Shown: positions 44,130-56,668 of the stretch, piece after piece
Layout of the letters: every line of letters begins with the position of its first letter
Position numbering within the stretch: position 1 is the stretch's first letter
The notes under the pieces: model-generated
What the model was told of the DNA's origin: nothing
Database searches by the model: none
The model's input: the letters and a program-made list of their open reading frames with translations, nothing else
Assembly: GCA_001600635.1 (NCBI GenBank)
Contig: BCKL01000029.1
Location: 82,434-146,433 of the forward strand
DNA length: 64,000 nucleotides
Direction: 5' to 3'
Origin: Leucosporidium creatinivorum
Lineage: Eukaryota; Basidiomycota; Microbotryomycetes; Leucosporidiales; Leucosporidiaceae
Position numbers and translations under genes: made by a program

Positions 44130-46113
44130 CTAAGCCACAGCCACCTTCCTAGCAGCGCTGACCCCCGTGCCCGAAACCACAAAATCCCGATTCGCCTCCT
44201 CCGTCTCCTTGCTAATTTCATACGTCTGCAACTTGGCCGCCGTGAGCGCCGCTTGGTAGTTGCGTTGCATCGCTTGGGCGATGAACTCGGCGCCCGTCTG
44301 TCGGGGGGAAGGAGCGGGGGAGCGACCAAGGGGAGGGAGCGTCGAGAGAGTTGGGCCGAGAGGGAGAAGGAGAGGAGGGCGAGTAGAGGCAAGGAAGAAG
44401 AAGGAGGAGAGAGAAGAAGAGTGGAGGAGGAGGGAGGAAGAAAGGGAGAAGGAAGAAAGGAAGAAGGTCAGCGCCCACTCGGCGCTCGCTCGCTCGACTC
44501 GGCCAACTCACAATAGGCGGATAACTCTTGCCCGGCCCTTGCATGTTAGCGCTCTTCCTCGCCTGGTTGAAGAAGCCGATGGAGTATCTGTTTCGACACC
44601 GACATCATCAGCTCGGCGGGCAGAGGAGGAGAGAGCGAGAGAAGCAAGACTGACCGATCGCCCATGTAATCCCCCTTCTTCAGACTCGGAGCAGTAACGC
44701 GGTGGAAGGTCGACTTGAGTTTATCGTCCGACCAGCGCATAAGCTATTTGGGCGTTCGCGCGCGGCGAGGAGGATCAGCTCGGCGCGGCGAAGGGAAGGC
44801 AAGCAAGGGGAGGAAGGAAACGCACCTGATCCCCAATGTTACACACGATGGCGCCTTCAGTGATCTTGATGGGAGTCCATTTGTCGCCTGTTACAATCCC
44901 CACGCCACGCCGGCCAATTGAAGTCAGCGAGGCAAGCAGGGAGAGCGCGCGCCGAATACGACGAACTTACCGTAGCCAAAGTCGGTCGAGATCGACCTTC
45001 CAGGACAGAGTTCCAACCCGTCTTGTCCCACTTTTTGGAAGAGGAGGGTGAGGATGTCGAAATCGGCGTGTGCTCTGTTGCATCCATCATTCGAGGTCGG
45101 TCAGCTCGGCTCTCGGCGCTCTTCTCCTCACCCTGCTCACACCGCAAACGCAAGGGAGGCTGAGAGCAGGAAGATAATGAAAGACTCACCCAGCCCTAAA
45201 GTACCCCTCGCCCAAATCCTGCCCCTCACACGAATGATACTTGAGCAGTCGGAGGGTCGACATGGAATCCTCCTTGTCCGACTCGGGCGGGCAGATGGAC
45301 CCGTCGGTGAGGGTGTTGGTCGGCTGTTGTGTGCCATAGCATCTCGTCAGCCGCTGTTCCATCTTCGGGACAAGGCAGGTGGGGAGAGGAAGGGGAGAGA
45401 GCCGAGCACCGAGCTTACAAGTCCGACCCCCTCCGCCAGCAACTCCAAAATCATCCGACTCAACCCCTGCACCTCCTTCATAAACCCCTTCGCCTCCTCC
45501 CTAAAGCCCGGACAATCCCCCTCGCTAGGCCAGCACTTGCTCATATCCCCTCCCTCCATCTCCCCAAACCCGAGCTGAATACTCTCCTTCGGATCGGCGT
45601 ACCCAGTTGACGGCCGGATTTGGGAACGGTACTCGTGGCCCATGTTTTTGCCGTTCCAGCTGTCGAGGGGGCGATGACGAAGGAGGGGCCGACGGGCGGT
45701 GGAGGGGAGGGAGAGGGAGAAGAGGGGAGGAGATAAGCGAGTGAGGGAGGAAGGAGAGGGAAGGAGAAGGGCTCGGAGAGACGCACGGAGTCTTCTGCTT
45801 GACCTCCAATGGCAGGTCAAAGAACCTCTCGCTCAACTCGATGGCAGCGTTGATATGCTCCAAAGGGATCGGGTGGTCCACGAGGGTGCTGCTCGGGTCG
45901 GGCGGGTGCAAAGAGGGACGGGCGGGAGGGGAGGGGAGAGGTAGGTGGGAGAAGCAGGTCAGTGTGAGGTAGTAGGAAGAGCAGGACAGAAAGGACGCAC
46001 AAGAAGCCAATCTCCGACGAAGCCTCAATCAGCTGGGCTTTGATCTCCTCCCTTCGGTTGGCGAAATCGCGGAGGGAGATGGCGGGGACTTGGTTAGACA
46101 TAGTGGGAGACAT
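44130..46113 (-). CDS. 2-oxoglutarate/Fe(II)-dependent oxygenase, isopenicillin N synthase-like
   Basis: Multiple exons from ATG 46113 (an in-frame ATG at 46101 is also possible) to TAG 44130. The N-terminal non-haem dioxygenase domain has VPAISLRDFA and AIELSERFFDLPLEVKQK. The C-terminal double-stranded beta-helix core carries the iron ligands in HADFDILTLLFQ and the distal His in STFHRV, followed by RYSIGFFNQ with the 2-oxoglutarate-binding Arg and Ser. Other family text: HEYRSQIRPSTGYADPKES and GAIVCNIGDQL. These enzymes oxidise small molecules or metabolites; the substrate cannot be told. Introns in this gene are purine- or G-rich, up to roughly 170 nt. Confidence 0.9.
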
Positions 46114-46424
46114 TGCTGCTTGTTGTGTAGTGCTGGGTGTTGGTGCTGAGGGAGATGAGCAGTGAGGGGAAGGAGCAAGAGAAGCGCCAGGCCGCGTTTT
46201 GAGAGCCCAGATACGCTTCGGCCGAGTTGATCGGGGGTGCGTTTATCGACCGACAACGACGGCTTCGGGTGGGGGTTTGGACGGCTGTAAGGGTGCTTGG
46301 CGACATTTACTGCCAGGCGAAGGCGGAGGCGGTCGCGGACGAGCAGGAAAGGGAGTGGAGACGACGGAGCATACGAGCTCGCTTCGCGGGATGGGGGGTG
46401 AGGCGATGGGGATGATCTAGTGAG

Positions 46425-47393
46425 CTAAAATGGCAGTGGCGGGTCTGATAGGAAGGCCTGTAGGTCATCAGACGGGTCAGCCTTCTTCCCACGCTCAGCA
46501 GCTCAGCTCGGCTCACCAGTATCTCCTCGACATTACTTCCCTCCTCCTCCTCCTCGCCCCTGTCCGCCTGTCTCTCCCTCCTCATCATCCCCTTCTCAAT
46601 GATCTCCATAGCACCCGCTGTAATCCCATTGAACAGGCTGTACTGCGAGGGGAGGTAGGGCGCCTTCTGCGAGTTCGGCGAGGGAGGGTTAGCTTCGGCG
46701 GGGGGTTGCAGAGAGAGGAAGAGAGGCAGGGGGGCGCACCTCCTCCTTCAACCCGAAACAGGCTACTCTTTCCACCATACATCTCCTCCTCCCGGTACCA
46801 TACTCCTCCCACTCGAGCGAAAGCACACAGCGCATCACTCCCTTGAGCAGCAAGCTCAGTCCATGCGGGTCCCTCCCCTCATTCCCCAGCAGCTGCAGCT
46901 CAATCCTTCCCTTCGCTTGTTCCTCCCACCTTCCTACTAAACCCAGCAGCTCCTCCCCCGTCGACACGGCGCCGAAATGAGGGTGATACTCCTTGCCCTT
47001 GCCCTTCCCATTCTGCACCTTCCCAGCCGCACCGCCGAGCACCTCCTGCAACTTCTCCCATCCCTCTCCATCCCCCTCCACTCCCTGCTCCCTCTGCTTG
47101 ACCCGAATGCCCTTGGGATCCCTCCTCCCACTCTCCTCCGCCGCCTGCAGCACGCTCTCCGCTCTCTCCAACTCTTCTCCTAGCGCCTGGATTGAGGTGG
47201 AAGCATGTTTTGAGGCTGTACGATAAATGGCTGCTCGGTCCCCTGCAGAGGTGGAGGTGGAGGGGGGAGCCGAGAAGGAGCGGAGGATTGAGGGGAGCGA
47301 GGTGCGCGTCTGTTGGAGCGTCGAGAGGAGGGTGCTGAGTTGCGAGAGTTGCGAGTGCAATTGCGCTGCTGTTGGGGGAGGTGGTTGCGCCAT
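46425..47393 (-). CDS. Possible Mediator tail subunit Med27
   Basis: Three exons with start 47393 and TAG 46427-46425. The N-terminal 35 residues are a Leu/Gln/Ser heptad-like helix (QLSQLSTLLSTLQQTRTSL). A charged middle follows, then RCMVERVACFGLKEE and, after an intron, APYLPSQYSLFNGITAGAME, an acidic run, and the end ILAFLSDPPLPF. The helix-rich start and the pattern of a cysteine/phenylalanine beta-strand followed by a Tyr-x-x-F helix resemble Med27 of the RNA polymerase II Mediator tail, but the match is weak. It could be another helical fungal protein. The protein is about 280 aa. Confidence 0.45.
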
Positions 47394-47799
47394 GGCTGGC
47401 TGATGAGGTGCAGAAGATGAGATGAGATGAGCGAGAGAGAGAGTGAGAGGCGCAAGCTGGTCCAGTCGTTGAGCGAGTAGAGGGGTGAAGACTGAATGTC
47501 TGGTAGCGCTACAGAAAGGCAGCAGAGCTCGTCGATAATGTTCGTTACATCGCTACTGCTCTACACGCCTCGATCGCGCCCTCGCAACCCATCTCGGCGC
47601 TCACTCTCTGCTCCGAGTCGCCGAACAGCTCGAAACATCATCGAATGAGATGCATGACAAATAGCTATAAGCGTAAGCAGTGTAAACCAAGAATATAAAT
47701 GCTAACTAAGAAACCAAGTCAACGTGCTGCCAGCCCGCACCAGAAAGTGTCTGTTCCCCTGCTCGGCGCTGCCCTCCGAGCCTCTGCCCCTACTTCCCG
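47394..47799. other. Intergenic region, no gene seen
   Basis: This stretch lies between the Kelch gene stop and the Med27-like start. The section near 47640-47720 is more AT-rich than its surroundings, consistent with a 3' flank and terminator region of the Kelch gene. Confidence 0.4.
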
Positions 47800-50700
47800 C
47801 TAAGCGTCTGGATTAGCTACATACAACACCGGCTTCCTCGCCAATCCATGTTCGACCTTCCTGCTCCTACTTCCACCTCCTGCTGCTCCATCCCCGCCGA
47901 GGGTCGACCGCCTCTCCCTCGAAACAGCCTTGATAGGGCTCGTCGGCTCCTTCGCGAGGAAAGAGGACATAGAAGTCGACTTTGGAAGGTGGAAGGTGCC
48001 GCTCGGCGACGAGGACAGAGCGGGGGATGATCGTTCCTCGAAGCGCTGGACGATGGCTCGAACGCCTGCTGCTCCTGCAGTCGTTGGCGCTGGGGCTCTG
48101 ACGTTGGCGGCGGAGGAGGGGATGGACAGCGAAAGGGAAGGAGGAGGAGGACGAGGACCTAGGAGTCGTGTTGGAGAGCGCAGGAGTGGCTCGGGCGAGG
48201 GGGTACGGATGGAGCCTGCTGCTGAGCCGGCAAAGACGAGGCGGCCTTGCGACTGCGTGGCGAGGGACTCCCTTCTCGCTTGAAGGAGGTGCTCGGCTTC
48301 CTCCTCCTCCTCCTCGATATCGTCCTGCCGGTCGGGCAACCTCCCGAACCCTCCTCCTCCTCCCTCATCCGTAGAGCCCATCCTCGGCGTCCTCTCCTCG
48401 CTCGCCACACTCGTTCCTCCACTCCCGGTTCTCATCCGCTGGATTACGTCCATCCCTCGCATCCTCTCCTCTAGGACTGAAGAGGTGGCGGTAGCTTGCG
48501 AGTGAGAGGACGAGGCGGTGGAGGAGATGGAGCGGTGGTGCGTGAGATTGAGGGCGCGGGCGGAGAGGCGACCTTGCTCATCTGGTTGAGTGAGGTAGGA
48601 GAGGTTGAGGGCGAGGGAGTTAGATTGGGGGAGGAGAGGGTAGGAGGAGGAAGGAGCGGGATCGGCGAAAGGGTCTTCGGCGGAAGCTCGAACGGGAGGG
48701 CCAGGAGAAGAAGAGGAAGGCTGCGGACTCTTCTCCTCAATCGCCTCCATCACACCCATCCTAGGCATCGGCGCCGGGTCCCGAATCCCCAACATCGCCG
48801 TACTAGTAGGCTCGTCCGCCAGACTCGGGCGTCTCGCAAGACGGCCCCACCAGCTACTTGAATTGCTCCTACTCCTATCGAGGAGGTTGGAGTTGGCGGA
48901 AGAGGAGCGCGACATCCCTCGACCTCCTGGGGTGCCGACTGTGGCGAGCGAGGGACCGTGTCGTTTGGTCGGAGAGGGGGAGAGGCCGAGCATCGCGGTC
49001 GAGGAGGGCGAGTTGAACGTCGAGCCGTAGAGGGAGGTCGCGGGAGAGAAAGGACGAGTAGGGGTATTGCGCGAGTTGAGGCGAGAGAGGTTGCCACTCG
49101 AGGCGCCGCTGGAAGTTGGGCCGGTCGACGAGGTCTGCTGAGTTGACCGAGTGCCAGTCGTCTCGGTCGTAGCGTGGTCATTGGAGGAGAGCTGAGCGTC
49201 CATATCGTGATCCTCGTAGTCCTCGTGGATGGGCGTCAATCCTGCCGCTACAGCGCCTGCGAAAGGGATGGCATCGAGTCGGCGTTCCTCGTCCTCGTCG
49301 CTCGCTGGGAGGGGGACGAACCCCCCAAGAGCATTCGTGAGGAACGATCTCCCACTCTTGACCGACTCGCTCATCGCCCTTCCCGCTTTGGCCATCCCTC
49401 CCTCCCCTCCAAAGTCATACCCATCCCACACGCCCGTCCCTCCCCTTCCACTCTCCCTCTCCTCAATCTCCTCAGCATCATCCCCGAACGTCGTCCACCC
49501 CATCACCGTCTTGTGGTGGTTGCCTTCCTCCCTCCTCGACCGCGAGTTCAGACTATCCCACGCCTCACTCTCCTCATCCTCGAGCATGGCGAACCGTCCC
49601 TTCTCCTGCTGCTTGGGCGTTCCTCGACCTCCCTTGCCGAGCCCGATGGCAGCGAGGAATCCAACGACCGGCGTCCGAGTCGAGTCCTCGCTCCTCCGAA
49701 CCGCAGGAAGAGGCTTCTCGAGGTTATAATCCTCGCTGCTCTTGGCCGCTCCTGCTCCGTCCATCAATCCTCCACTTCCGTCTCCTCCTCCGTAGCGGCG
49801 CCTTCGCCCGCCCGTAGCGAGCGCAGGGTAAGCGTAAGGACCCCTCTCATCCCTCCTCTGCTGTCGCCTACTCGCGACGAGCAAGCCTGCTCCAACGAGA
49901 GCGAGGGCGCCGAGCAAAGAGCCCACGACAGCGCCGGCGACGACGGCTTTGGAGGTAGGTTCGGGCGAGGGGTCGTTCGAGTCGGTGGAGGAGGGGTTCG
50001 AGTTTGAGGAGGGGTCGGAGGAAGAGTCTGAGGAGGAGGATGAGGAGGAAGGACCGCCGGGAGCGATCCAGGGCGCGGCTGTTGAGGTGGAAGAAGAGGC
50101 GCTGGACGCGGCGGTAGGTGAAGGATTAGGAGAAGCGGCTCCCATCGTCTGCTGCACTACGGAGAGCGAAGTCGAGGTGGTGATGGCGACCCAGGCAGTC
50201 GTGCTGGCTTCGGTGACGAGCGCGGAGGAGACGTAGACAACTTCGGAGGTCTCGAGGGGCACCGAGGTGGCGCCCGCGACGTCCGCCGTGGAGGAAGGAG
50301 GGAGAGAGCCGGATTTGCCGGCCTTGGGGTTGTAGATGATGACCTCGTAGGAAGGGTAGTAGGCGGTGAGGAAGGTGTCGTTGCCGGGGGCGTAGACGGA
50401 GAGGGCGGTCGAGGCCGGAGCGTTGAGACCGTAGCCTGCCAGTCGCGAAAGACTTAGCGGGCACCGAGAGCAAGCGCGCCGAGTTCCACTCACCGAAAGC
50501 CATAACCACAGTCTCCCCAATGAGCACCGCCGAATGACCCCACACTGCCGTGCCCACCGCCGCCGCAGTCCAGCTTCCCGTCCTAGTGTCGAGGACCGCC
50601 GAGTCGCTCCTCGCCGCCGAGCCGTCGAGCGTCCTTCCTCCTTGGATCCAAATCTTGCCATCGCCGACCTCGACGGCGACATGTCCTCGCCTCGGTTCGG

Positions 50701-51481
50701 GTGCGTCAGCGACAGCGACTTGGCTCCAGCTGCCGCTACCGAGCGATTGCGAGACAGTGAAGATCCAGATGGAGCTCATCGAGACGAGGGAGGTAACGCC
50801 GTCGATGGATTGTACGCCGCCAATGAGGTAGATGGAGGGGTGACCGCCGATCGTTGTACTCGGGACTAGGACTGCCTGCCCGTCCCACATCGCCGGTGGA
50901 GCGGTTGCGGCGCTGGCGAGCGACTGCTGCCACACTCCACCACTGACGAGGCCCGCCTTCCCTACTCCCAGCTGCACCTCCCACATCTCGCTCAACCCCA
51001 CTCCACTCCCATCGCTCCTCAATCCGCCAAAGATCCACCCCCTCGAGACCGTTCCATTCGTCGCCGAAGCAGCATAGGCCAACTCCCTCCTCATCGGCTG
51101 TCCCGCCCATCTCGCCGCCTCGTGCGTCCAGTTCTGACTGCCGCTCGTCGAGTACGACAGCAGCCAGCTGCTATCGTTCCCACTTTGCACGACTTCGGCA
51201 GCGTCGCCCGTGGCGTCTCCGCCGAAGAAGAGCGCCGTCGTCGAGCTTAGGGCGAGCGCCGAGCCGTATGCTGAGAGTGGGCCGGAAGGGGAGGAGGTCG
51301 ATTCGATCCAAGGTGGGGAGGTGAGATCGGTGATGGGAGAGTGGAGGGAAAGCGAGAGGGAGGAGGCGGTCGTGGGAGTCGAGGTGAGGGTTTGGCCGGC
51401 GACGTAGGATTTGCCCGAGATGATGTAGAAGGTGGGGTCGTCCACGGGGGTGATTAGGAGGGACGACTGTCCCCATCTATC
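47800..51481 (-). CDS. Kelch-repeat single-pass membrane protein with a long Ser-rich tail (start unresolved)
   Basis: From about 51481 the minus strand encodes beta-propeller-like repeats: RWGQSSLLI, TFYIISGKSY, SSTTALFFGGD, RGWIFGGLRSDG, SIYLIGGVQSIDG, RRGHVAVEVGDGKIWIQGGR and WGHSAVLIGETVVMAFG. A 58-nt intron (50495-50438) is clear. Next comes a Ser/Thr/Pro stalk, one membrane segment (AVVAGAVVGSLLGALALVGAGLLV) and a cytosolic tail of about 600 residues rich in Ser, Arg and acidic patches, ending VLYVANPDA. The frame stays open up to an ATG at 51784, but that stretch lacks a signal peptide and looks like leader or intron. The topology suggests an extracellular Kelch sensor. Confidence 0.8.
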
Positions 51482-51850
51482 GAGTGCGAGACGAGTTAGC
51501 TTTGTTCGGCTACGAGCCTCAAGCTGGTGAGGGCGCTCATTATCGCCGAGCAGCTTCAGCGGCCGCCTCTGCACAAGTCCGTACGGGCCAGTAGACCGCT
51601 GCAGAGCACTCCAAAAGTCTTGTACGCTCTGCTGGTCTCTCTCGACAGCTGCCGTTGACCGTCCTCCGCTGACCCTCAGACGCACTTCCCTCCCGTCTCG
51701 CCAGCGCTTCCTGCACTCGTACTCACCTTCCAGCGACCTCGCTAGCAGCCTGAACACTCTGCAGTATACTGCCACTCTTTCCATCTCCTAGACTAGCCGC
51801 GAACAGCAGCGTCGAAGCCCGAGCGAGGAAGGACGCGCGCGGACGGGCCT

Positions 51851-52144
51851 TCATTGCGCTGCGCTGTAGCCTGATGGCTCAATGACGGCAGGCGAGTAGC
51901 TGGAGCGTTCCGAGTTGTTGCTGTAGGTGAATCGACGACGGAGGGGGAGCTGTAGCGAGGCTGAGAGGGGGATGGAAGTGACGAGGACCCGAGGTTGATT
52001 GAGATTCGACGCTGGAGCAAGGGCGACGGCTTGAGAGGTGCCGAAGGGGGGTACAGCAGCGCTGAGGCGCGGATGGTGATGCAGGTTACTCTTGGAAGTC
52101 GGCAGTCGTTGAGGTGAAACGCGAGGTGAGAGGTGGGAGGGCAA
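51851..52144 (-). pseudogene. Possible fragment of a subfamily-1 MYND body
   Basis: A minus-strand frame ending TGA at 51851 reads QLPLRRRFTYSNN after RVLVTSIPLSAS, resembling the PLRQRFTY segment and the strand before it in copies 1b, 1e and 1f. Codon bias is good here. No zinc-finger exon is found upstream. On the plus strand, 52180-52354 also has coding-like bias (AVQELFAWKMDIL), so the reading is uncertain. Confidence 0.3.
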
Positions 52145-52382
52145 GCGATCTTTCGCTCAGCCACGCTCAAGTCTGCCGCCGCGAGGCCAGAGTTGGAGAT
52201 TCGGAGCCATTATGGTGCGGTGCAGGAACTCTTCGCGTGGAAGATGGACATTCTCGCGAACCAACAGAGACTGCGCTCGCCTCCCTGCGACTCCTCTGAG
52301 CTGCTCAACCTCGCCGAGGTCCACATCCTTCGCCTAAGCTTGAGAGACGGGTGATGCTTCTTTCTCCTAACAACACGAACTA

Positions 52383-55300
52383 CTATCTCCTCTTGACGAT
52401 CAACCTACTCCTCGGCCCCAGCACCACATCCTCCAAGCTCACATGCACCATCTCTCCCTTGGTCGGCGCCTCGGCTCCCTTCTCACTGTAAAGCGTTGCT
52501 CTGATCCCCAGCTCCTGCACCAACACCGGCTGCACCCAAATCTGATCCGTCGTACTAAACGTCGGGTCCCGAAGCGAAAGCGCCGAGAGAGGGTTGTCGC
52601 GTAGGAGGAGAGCGGCGGCAGGGTCGGCTTCCGGCGAGACGGCGAGCAAGTCGAGCTTGTGCTTGAGGACGTAGAGGGACCAGAAGTGCTCGGCGTGCTT
52701 GGAGAGCCGTCCTCGTGACTTGTTGGCGAGGTCGAACTGGGCGATGTGGCGCAGAACGGCGGAGCGAGTGAAGCGATGCGAGTCGGAGGGGGAGGCCGAG
52801 GAGGGGAGGAGAGCCGACTTGAGCTGCCAGTGGGCGAAGAGATCCGAGTAGCGACGGAGAGGGGAGGTGACCTTGAGGTAGCCGTACTCGTCGTTNATGC
52901 CCATCGGCCAGTGCGGTCCAGGGTCGACGCTCGTGGAGCCGGGGAGGAAGTCGACGCCGAGGCGAAGAATGTCCTCGCCGCTCGCCTCGCCCGTTCGAGG
53001 GTCACGCGAGTCGAGGACCTGCTGCAGCACCGACTGGGACATGACGGGCGCCGCTTGAGTGCGGAAGGGCGCTGGAAGCCCTCGCTCGACGCTGAACTTG
53101 GCGGCGGCTCGATTGGCGGCGACCATCATCTCCGAGACGAGGAGCTGNGCGGGGGAGACGGNNGGNGTGGAAGGCGAAGGAAGAGTAAGGGTGACGAGGG
53201 GCGAGGTCTTGAGAAAGCTAGGGCGTGGAAGGATGCCAAAGTTGTGCGTGAGCTGAGGAGTGACCGAGACGCTGGCCGTCGGGAAGGCCCAGTAGAGGGC
53301 GTTCGAGTCGACTCGGCGTTGGAGTAGTGCAGCAGCAAGTCGGTGAAGAGTCTGAAGGTCGGAGATGGAGGTGGGGTCGGAGGCGAGGGTAGAGTNGTCC
53401 GTTTGGCGAGCGGGGCCAGTGGGCTTCGTCGAGGCGTCAAAATCGGAAGGGAGAAGAGGGTGGGTGAGGGTGGTGGAGGGGGCGGAGGGCGCCTCGACGC
53501 CGAGTACTTGGTTGACCGCCTTGTAGGTGAGTCGCTTGACGTTGCTCACGATCCCGACCTTGACGTCCGACTCCAGCACCTCACCCTTCTCGTCCACCCT
53601 CATGCTGATCGACATCGTCCTCTGCTCTCCTCCCCCCAGCGATCCCAAGCTCATCTTCTCTCCCTGCACGAACCAATCGGGAAGCATCGACCATGTCCGC
53701 TCGGGAAAGTACTCCGAGTGATCTCGAGCGAGTGCGAGCTTGGCGAGGGGGTGCGAAGGCGTGAGGAGGGCGGTAGGGTCGGCGACGTGGACGTGCACCC
53801 ACCAGGTGGGCGACCCGGATGGAGTTGGATGAGCGGGAGCGAGGGAGATGCCGTCGTCGAGCTCCATGGCTCCGGCGTCGTCGATCGTGTAGACGGCGAG
53901 GTCGTTGAAGTCGTGGCGGGCCGAGTCGTGAGCGTCGGGGATGTAGTAGTCGGCTTTGATGGAGGGGACTGATGTGTAGAGATAGGTCAGCGATGCCCTG
54001 CACCGCGAGAAAAGCAGGGCGCGACTCACTGACTGAAGACTCGGCCTCCTCCTTGCTCTTCTCCGCAGGGGGACTCGCTGAGGGCTCCTGTGCTTCGACG
54101 AGGAGCTTCTTATCGTTGGCCATCCAAACGGAGAAGAAGTTGTCGAGGTCGTGGACGACCCAGTTCTCCCATGGCGCGACGACACCGACTTCGGCGAGGA
54201 AGGCTCGGATCCGCTCGCGACCGACGTCGAGGCCGACATAAGGTAGCTTCCCATCCTCCTCGAGCGTAGCATGGTCGACAGCCTTGATGATGGCGGGAGC
54301 GATGGCCATGAAAGGGTGCAGCTGGAGAGTTCGTTCNTTATCCAAGGTCCGCTGGAGGAAGCGCAGGATCTCGAGGTCGGTCGAACTCCAGGCGAGGGCG
54401 GGCGGAGTGTTTCGCCAACGCAAAGTGACGACAGAGGGATCGTGTGCTGGTGAACCGTGCTTTTCTCCGAGAGTGCGAGCGCGAGCTGCCTGCCGAGCGA
54501 ACGTTTGCAACTCGGTGCTCTGCTCCCGAACCCACCCTCGTACGCGCTCGAAGGACTGCGTCGCCGCGGGAGGTCGAAGNTGGAAGAGNCCCGTNGTGCG
54601 CATGCTGATGGGATCGGCGATGAAGTGGAGAGGGTCGGAGATGAGGATGCGGTGCATGGCGAGGTGGGTCTCGGGGTTGGCGTTGCGGGACTCGCCTAAC
54701 ATAATCAACGCCGATGCAGCTGAAACGATGGGACTCGAGCTACGCGTATCGCTTGTCCAACGACGGTAGAGGTCCTTGGCGCCGCTATTGAGCAGACGTC
54801 GCGTCTGACCTTCGACTCGGATCTCGAGGTGACGAAGGGACTGGAGGAGAGCGTGGATCTTGGGGTCGCGGGAAGGAAGTGTGAGGCAGTTGGCGGCTTG
54901 GGTAGATGAGGTAAAGGCGGGAAGGACGAAGGTGATGTCGTCGAGGGAGACGCCAAGGAAGGAGGATTCGCCGTTGGCGCTGGGCGAGAGGATGAGCAAG
55001 GAGCGAGCGTCGGTGTCGGAGCGACCGCAGAGGATTCCCTCGATCGAGATGCCGTTGCTGTAGCCGACAGATGAGAAAGTCAGCTCCTGAGGCAAAAGCA
55101 GTCGGAAGGGCGAATAGACAAACCGACGACTCTCAATCCAACATCCTGGGACCAGCTCACCGTACTGCGGCTGGTTGTTTGCTCGACCTTTCCCTTTGAC
55201 TGTGGTTGAGGTGATCTCGCCGAGACCAGCAGCATCGACGCCGCCTAGCACATCAGCTGCCTCATCGTCGGCGAAGCTCTCGGAGGGGAAGGGCGGAGGC

Positions 55301-55860
55301 GAGACTTGGGGGCCACTGCTCGGGTTTCGAGGAGTGGCGGAGGTATGGGGAAATGATGATGGGTTCATTCGGTCGTCTTGGAGAGCCTCCGAGACGCTGG
55401 TGGAGAACGAGCGACCGCCCTGCTTCTGCCTCCGTTTGTACGCCGAGCGCGCGACGTGATGGCGGTGCTGATGGGGGTCCTCGCCGGGGCGTAAACCACT
55501 AGTCTTAATCTTCTGCTGTCGCTCGATCGCTTCTGCCCGCTGTCCTTTCGTCGGCGTTGGTCGAAAGCCTTGTTCGAGGTAGGTCGAGCGAGGAGAGTCG
55601 GAGGGGCCAGCGCTGGGGGATGTTGAGGCCGGGGGAGCTCCGTCTAGGCGATCTTCCACCTCACGATTGCCGTACACCGCTGCCTTGATGACTCGGCGCC
55701 GAATGTGCCACTCTTTGCGGTCGGCAGAGGAGGAGGTCGATGCTTCTTGTGCTGCTTCTGCCTTGCCCTTGTCTGCTGCCGAGGTGGACGATGGGCGAGC
55801 AGCGGCTATCCGAGCAGCTGTACGACAGCATGCTACAGCGGGTCGCGTGGAAGCCAGCAT
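52383..55860 (-). CDS. Mitochondrial RNase II/RNB-domain exoribonuclease (copy 2)
   Basis: Three exons: 55860-55124, 55057-54030, 53968-52383, total 3351 nt, 1116 aa. Exon lengths equal those of copy 1, except that the last codon (Tyr) is missing before the stop. The first 245 residues differ from copy 1 at many positions (for example AARIAAARPS against ATRLAATRPS). A patch near residue 355 is very different (WTSDTRSSSPIV against FTTDKRTWNYAV). From residue about 380 to the end the two are practically identical, including the ambiguous bases and the RNB motifs DDAGAMELDDGIS and TSPLRRYSDL. Both copies look functional. Confidence 0.9.
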
Positions 55861-56668
55861 CGCGGTGGAAGAGCTAGCTCTGCGTGAGAGGAGAGAAAGG
55901 GTGAGCTCGCGCTTGAGAGGCAGCAGGTGGAGCTGAGCTGACCTGTAGCTGTACAATCCCCGCTACTCTGTTCGATCCTACTCCTAGAGTCCGTCTCGTC
56001 GAGGCAATGCGAAAGCGACGAGGGAAGCGAGTCGCAAGCTGAGCGCCGCTGCTGGCGTAGAGAGTTACAGGCCACGAGTAGAAGGGATGGCGAGTCCGAG
56101 TCCGAAGATCCGATGGCGAGGGACGTTGAAGAGCGAGACGAGAAGATGTAGCGGGAGAGCAAGCAGCGGATCCGACTTGCGGCGCTTTCTCGAGCGGTGG
56201 TGAGGGAAGGTGAGGGGCGAAAGAGGTCTACAAGGTGTTTTGCTCCGTCGCGAGGGATATCTCTACAGCTACAACACTGCTCACAGCGAGGGCGGCCCCG
56301 CTGTCCGAGCCGACACGTCTCGAACGCTGCCGCACCGAGCGCCGAGCCAATTCACTGTCGGCTGGCTTAAGTGCCCTTTTGAGGGCCACTGCAGAGCCTT
56401 CGGCTTTCGAGAGTATCCGTTGCACAGCATACAATGCCTGAGTACAGTTAACAGCTCTATACTACGAGTTCGCGCCTCAGCTTCGCTCCACTCTCAGCGC
56501 CGAGATCTCATCCGGANCTTTCCAGCCGCCGCCGACCGTCTTGTAATACATCAAGTGGACAGCAGCAGTGCTGCAGGATCAACGGGTGCTTTCTCGGGTC
56601 GCTGCTGGATGGGTCTCGAGTCAGCTAAGGGACGATGAAGCCAGGGGAAGCCCACCCGTCTACTCACC
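55861..56668. other. Leader and promoter of RNB copy 2
   Basis: Counterpart of 14272-15079. The part nearest the gene is diverged from arm 1; the part beyond about 56260 is almost identical. A leader intron ending about 20 bp before the ATG is again visible. Confidence 0.5.

Noticed and set aside
49174-50007. 277-codon plus-strand ORF within the Kelch gene
   Set aside because: Complement of the Ser-rich tail; no domain, and codon bias fits the minus strand.
52133-52354. Plus-strand 73-codon ORF with good codon bias next to RNB copy 2
   Set aside because: It may be a remnant exon, but no start, partner exon or family could be found; mentioned only under the 51851 entry.
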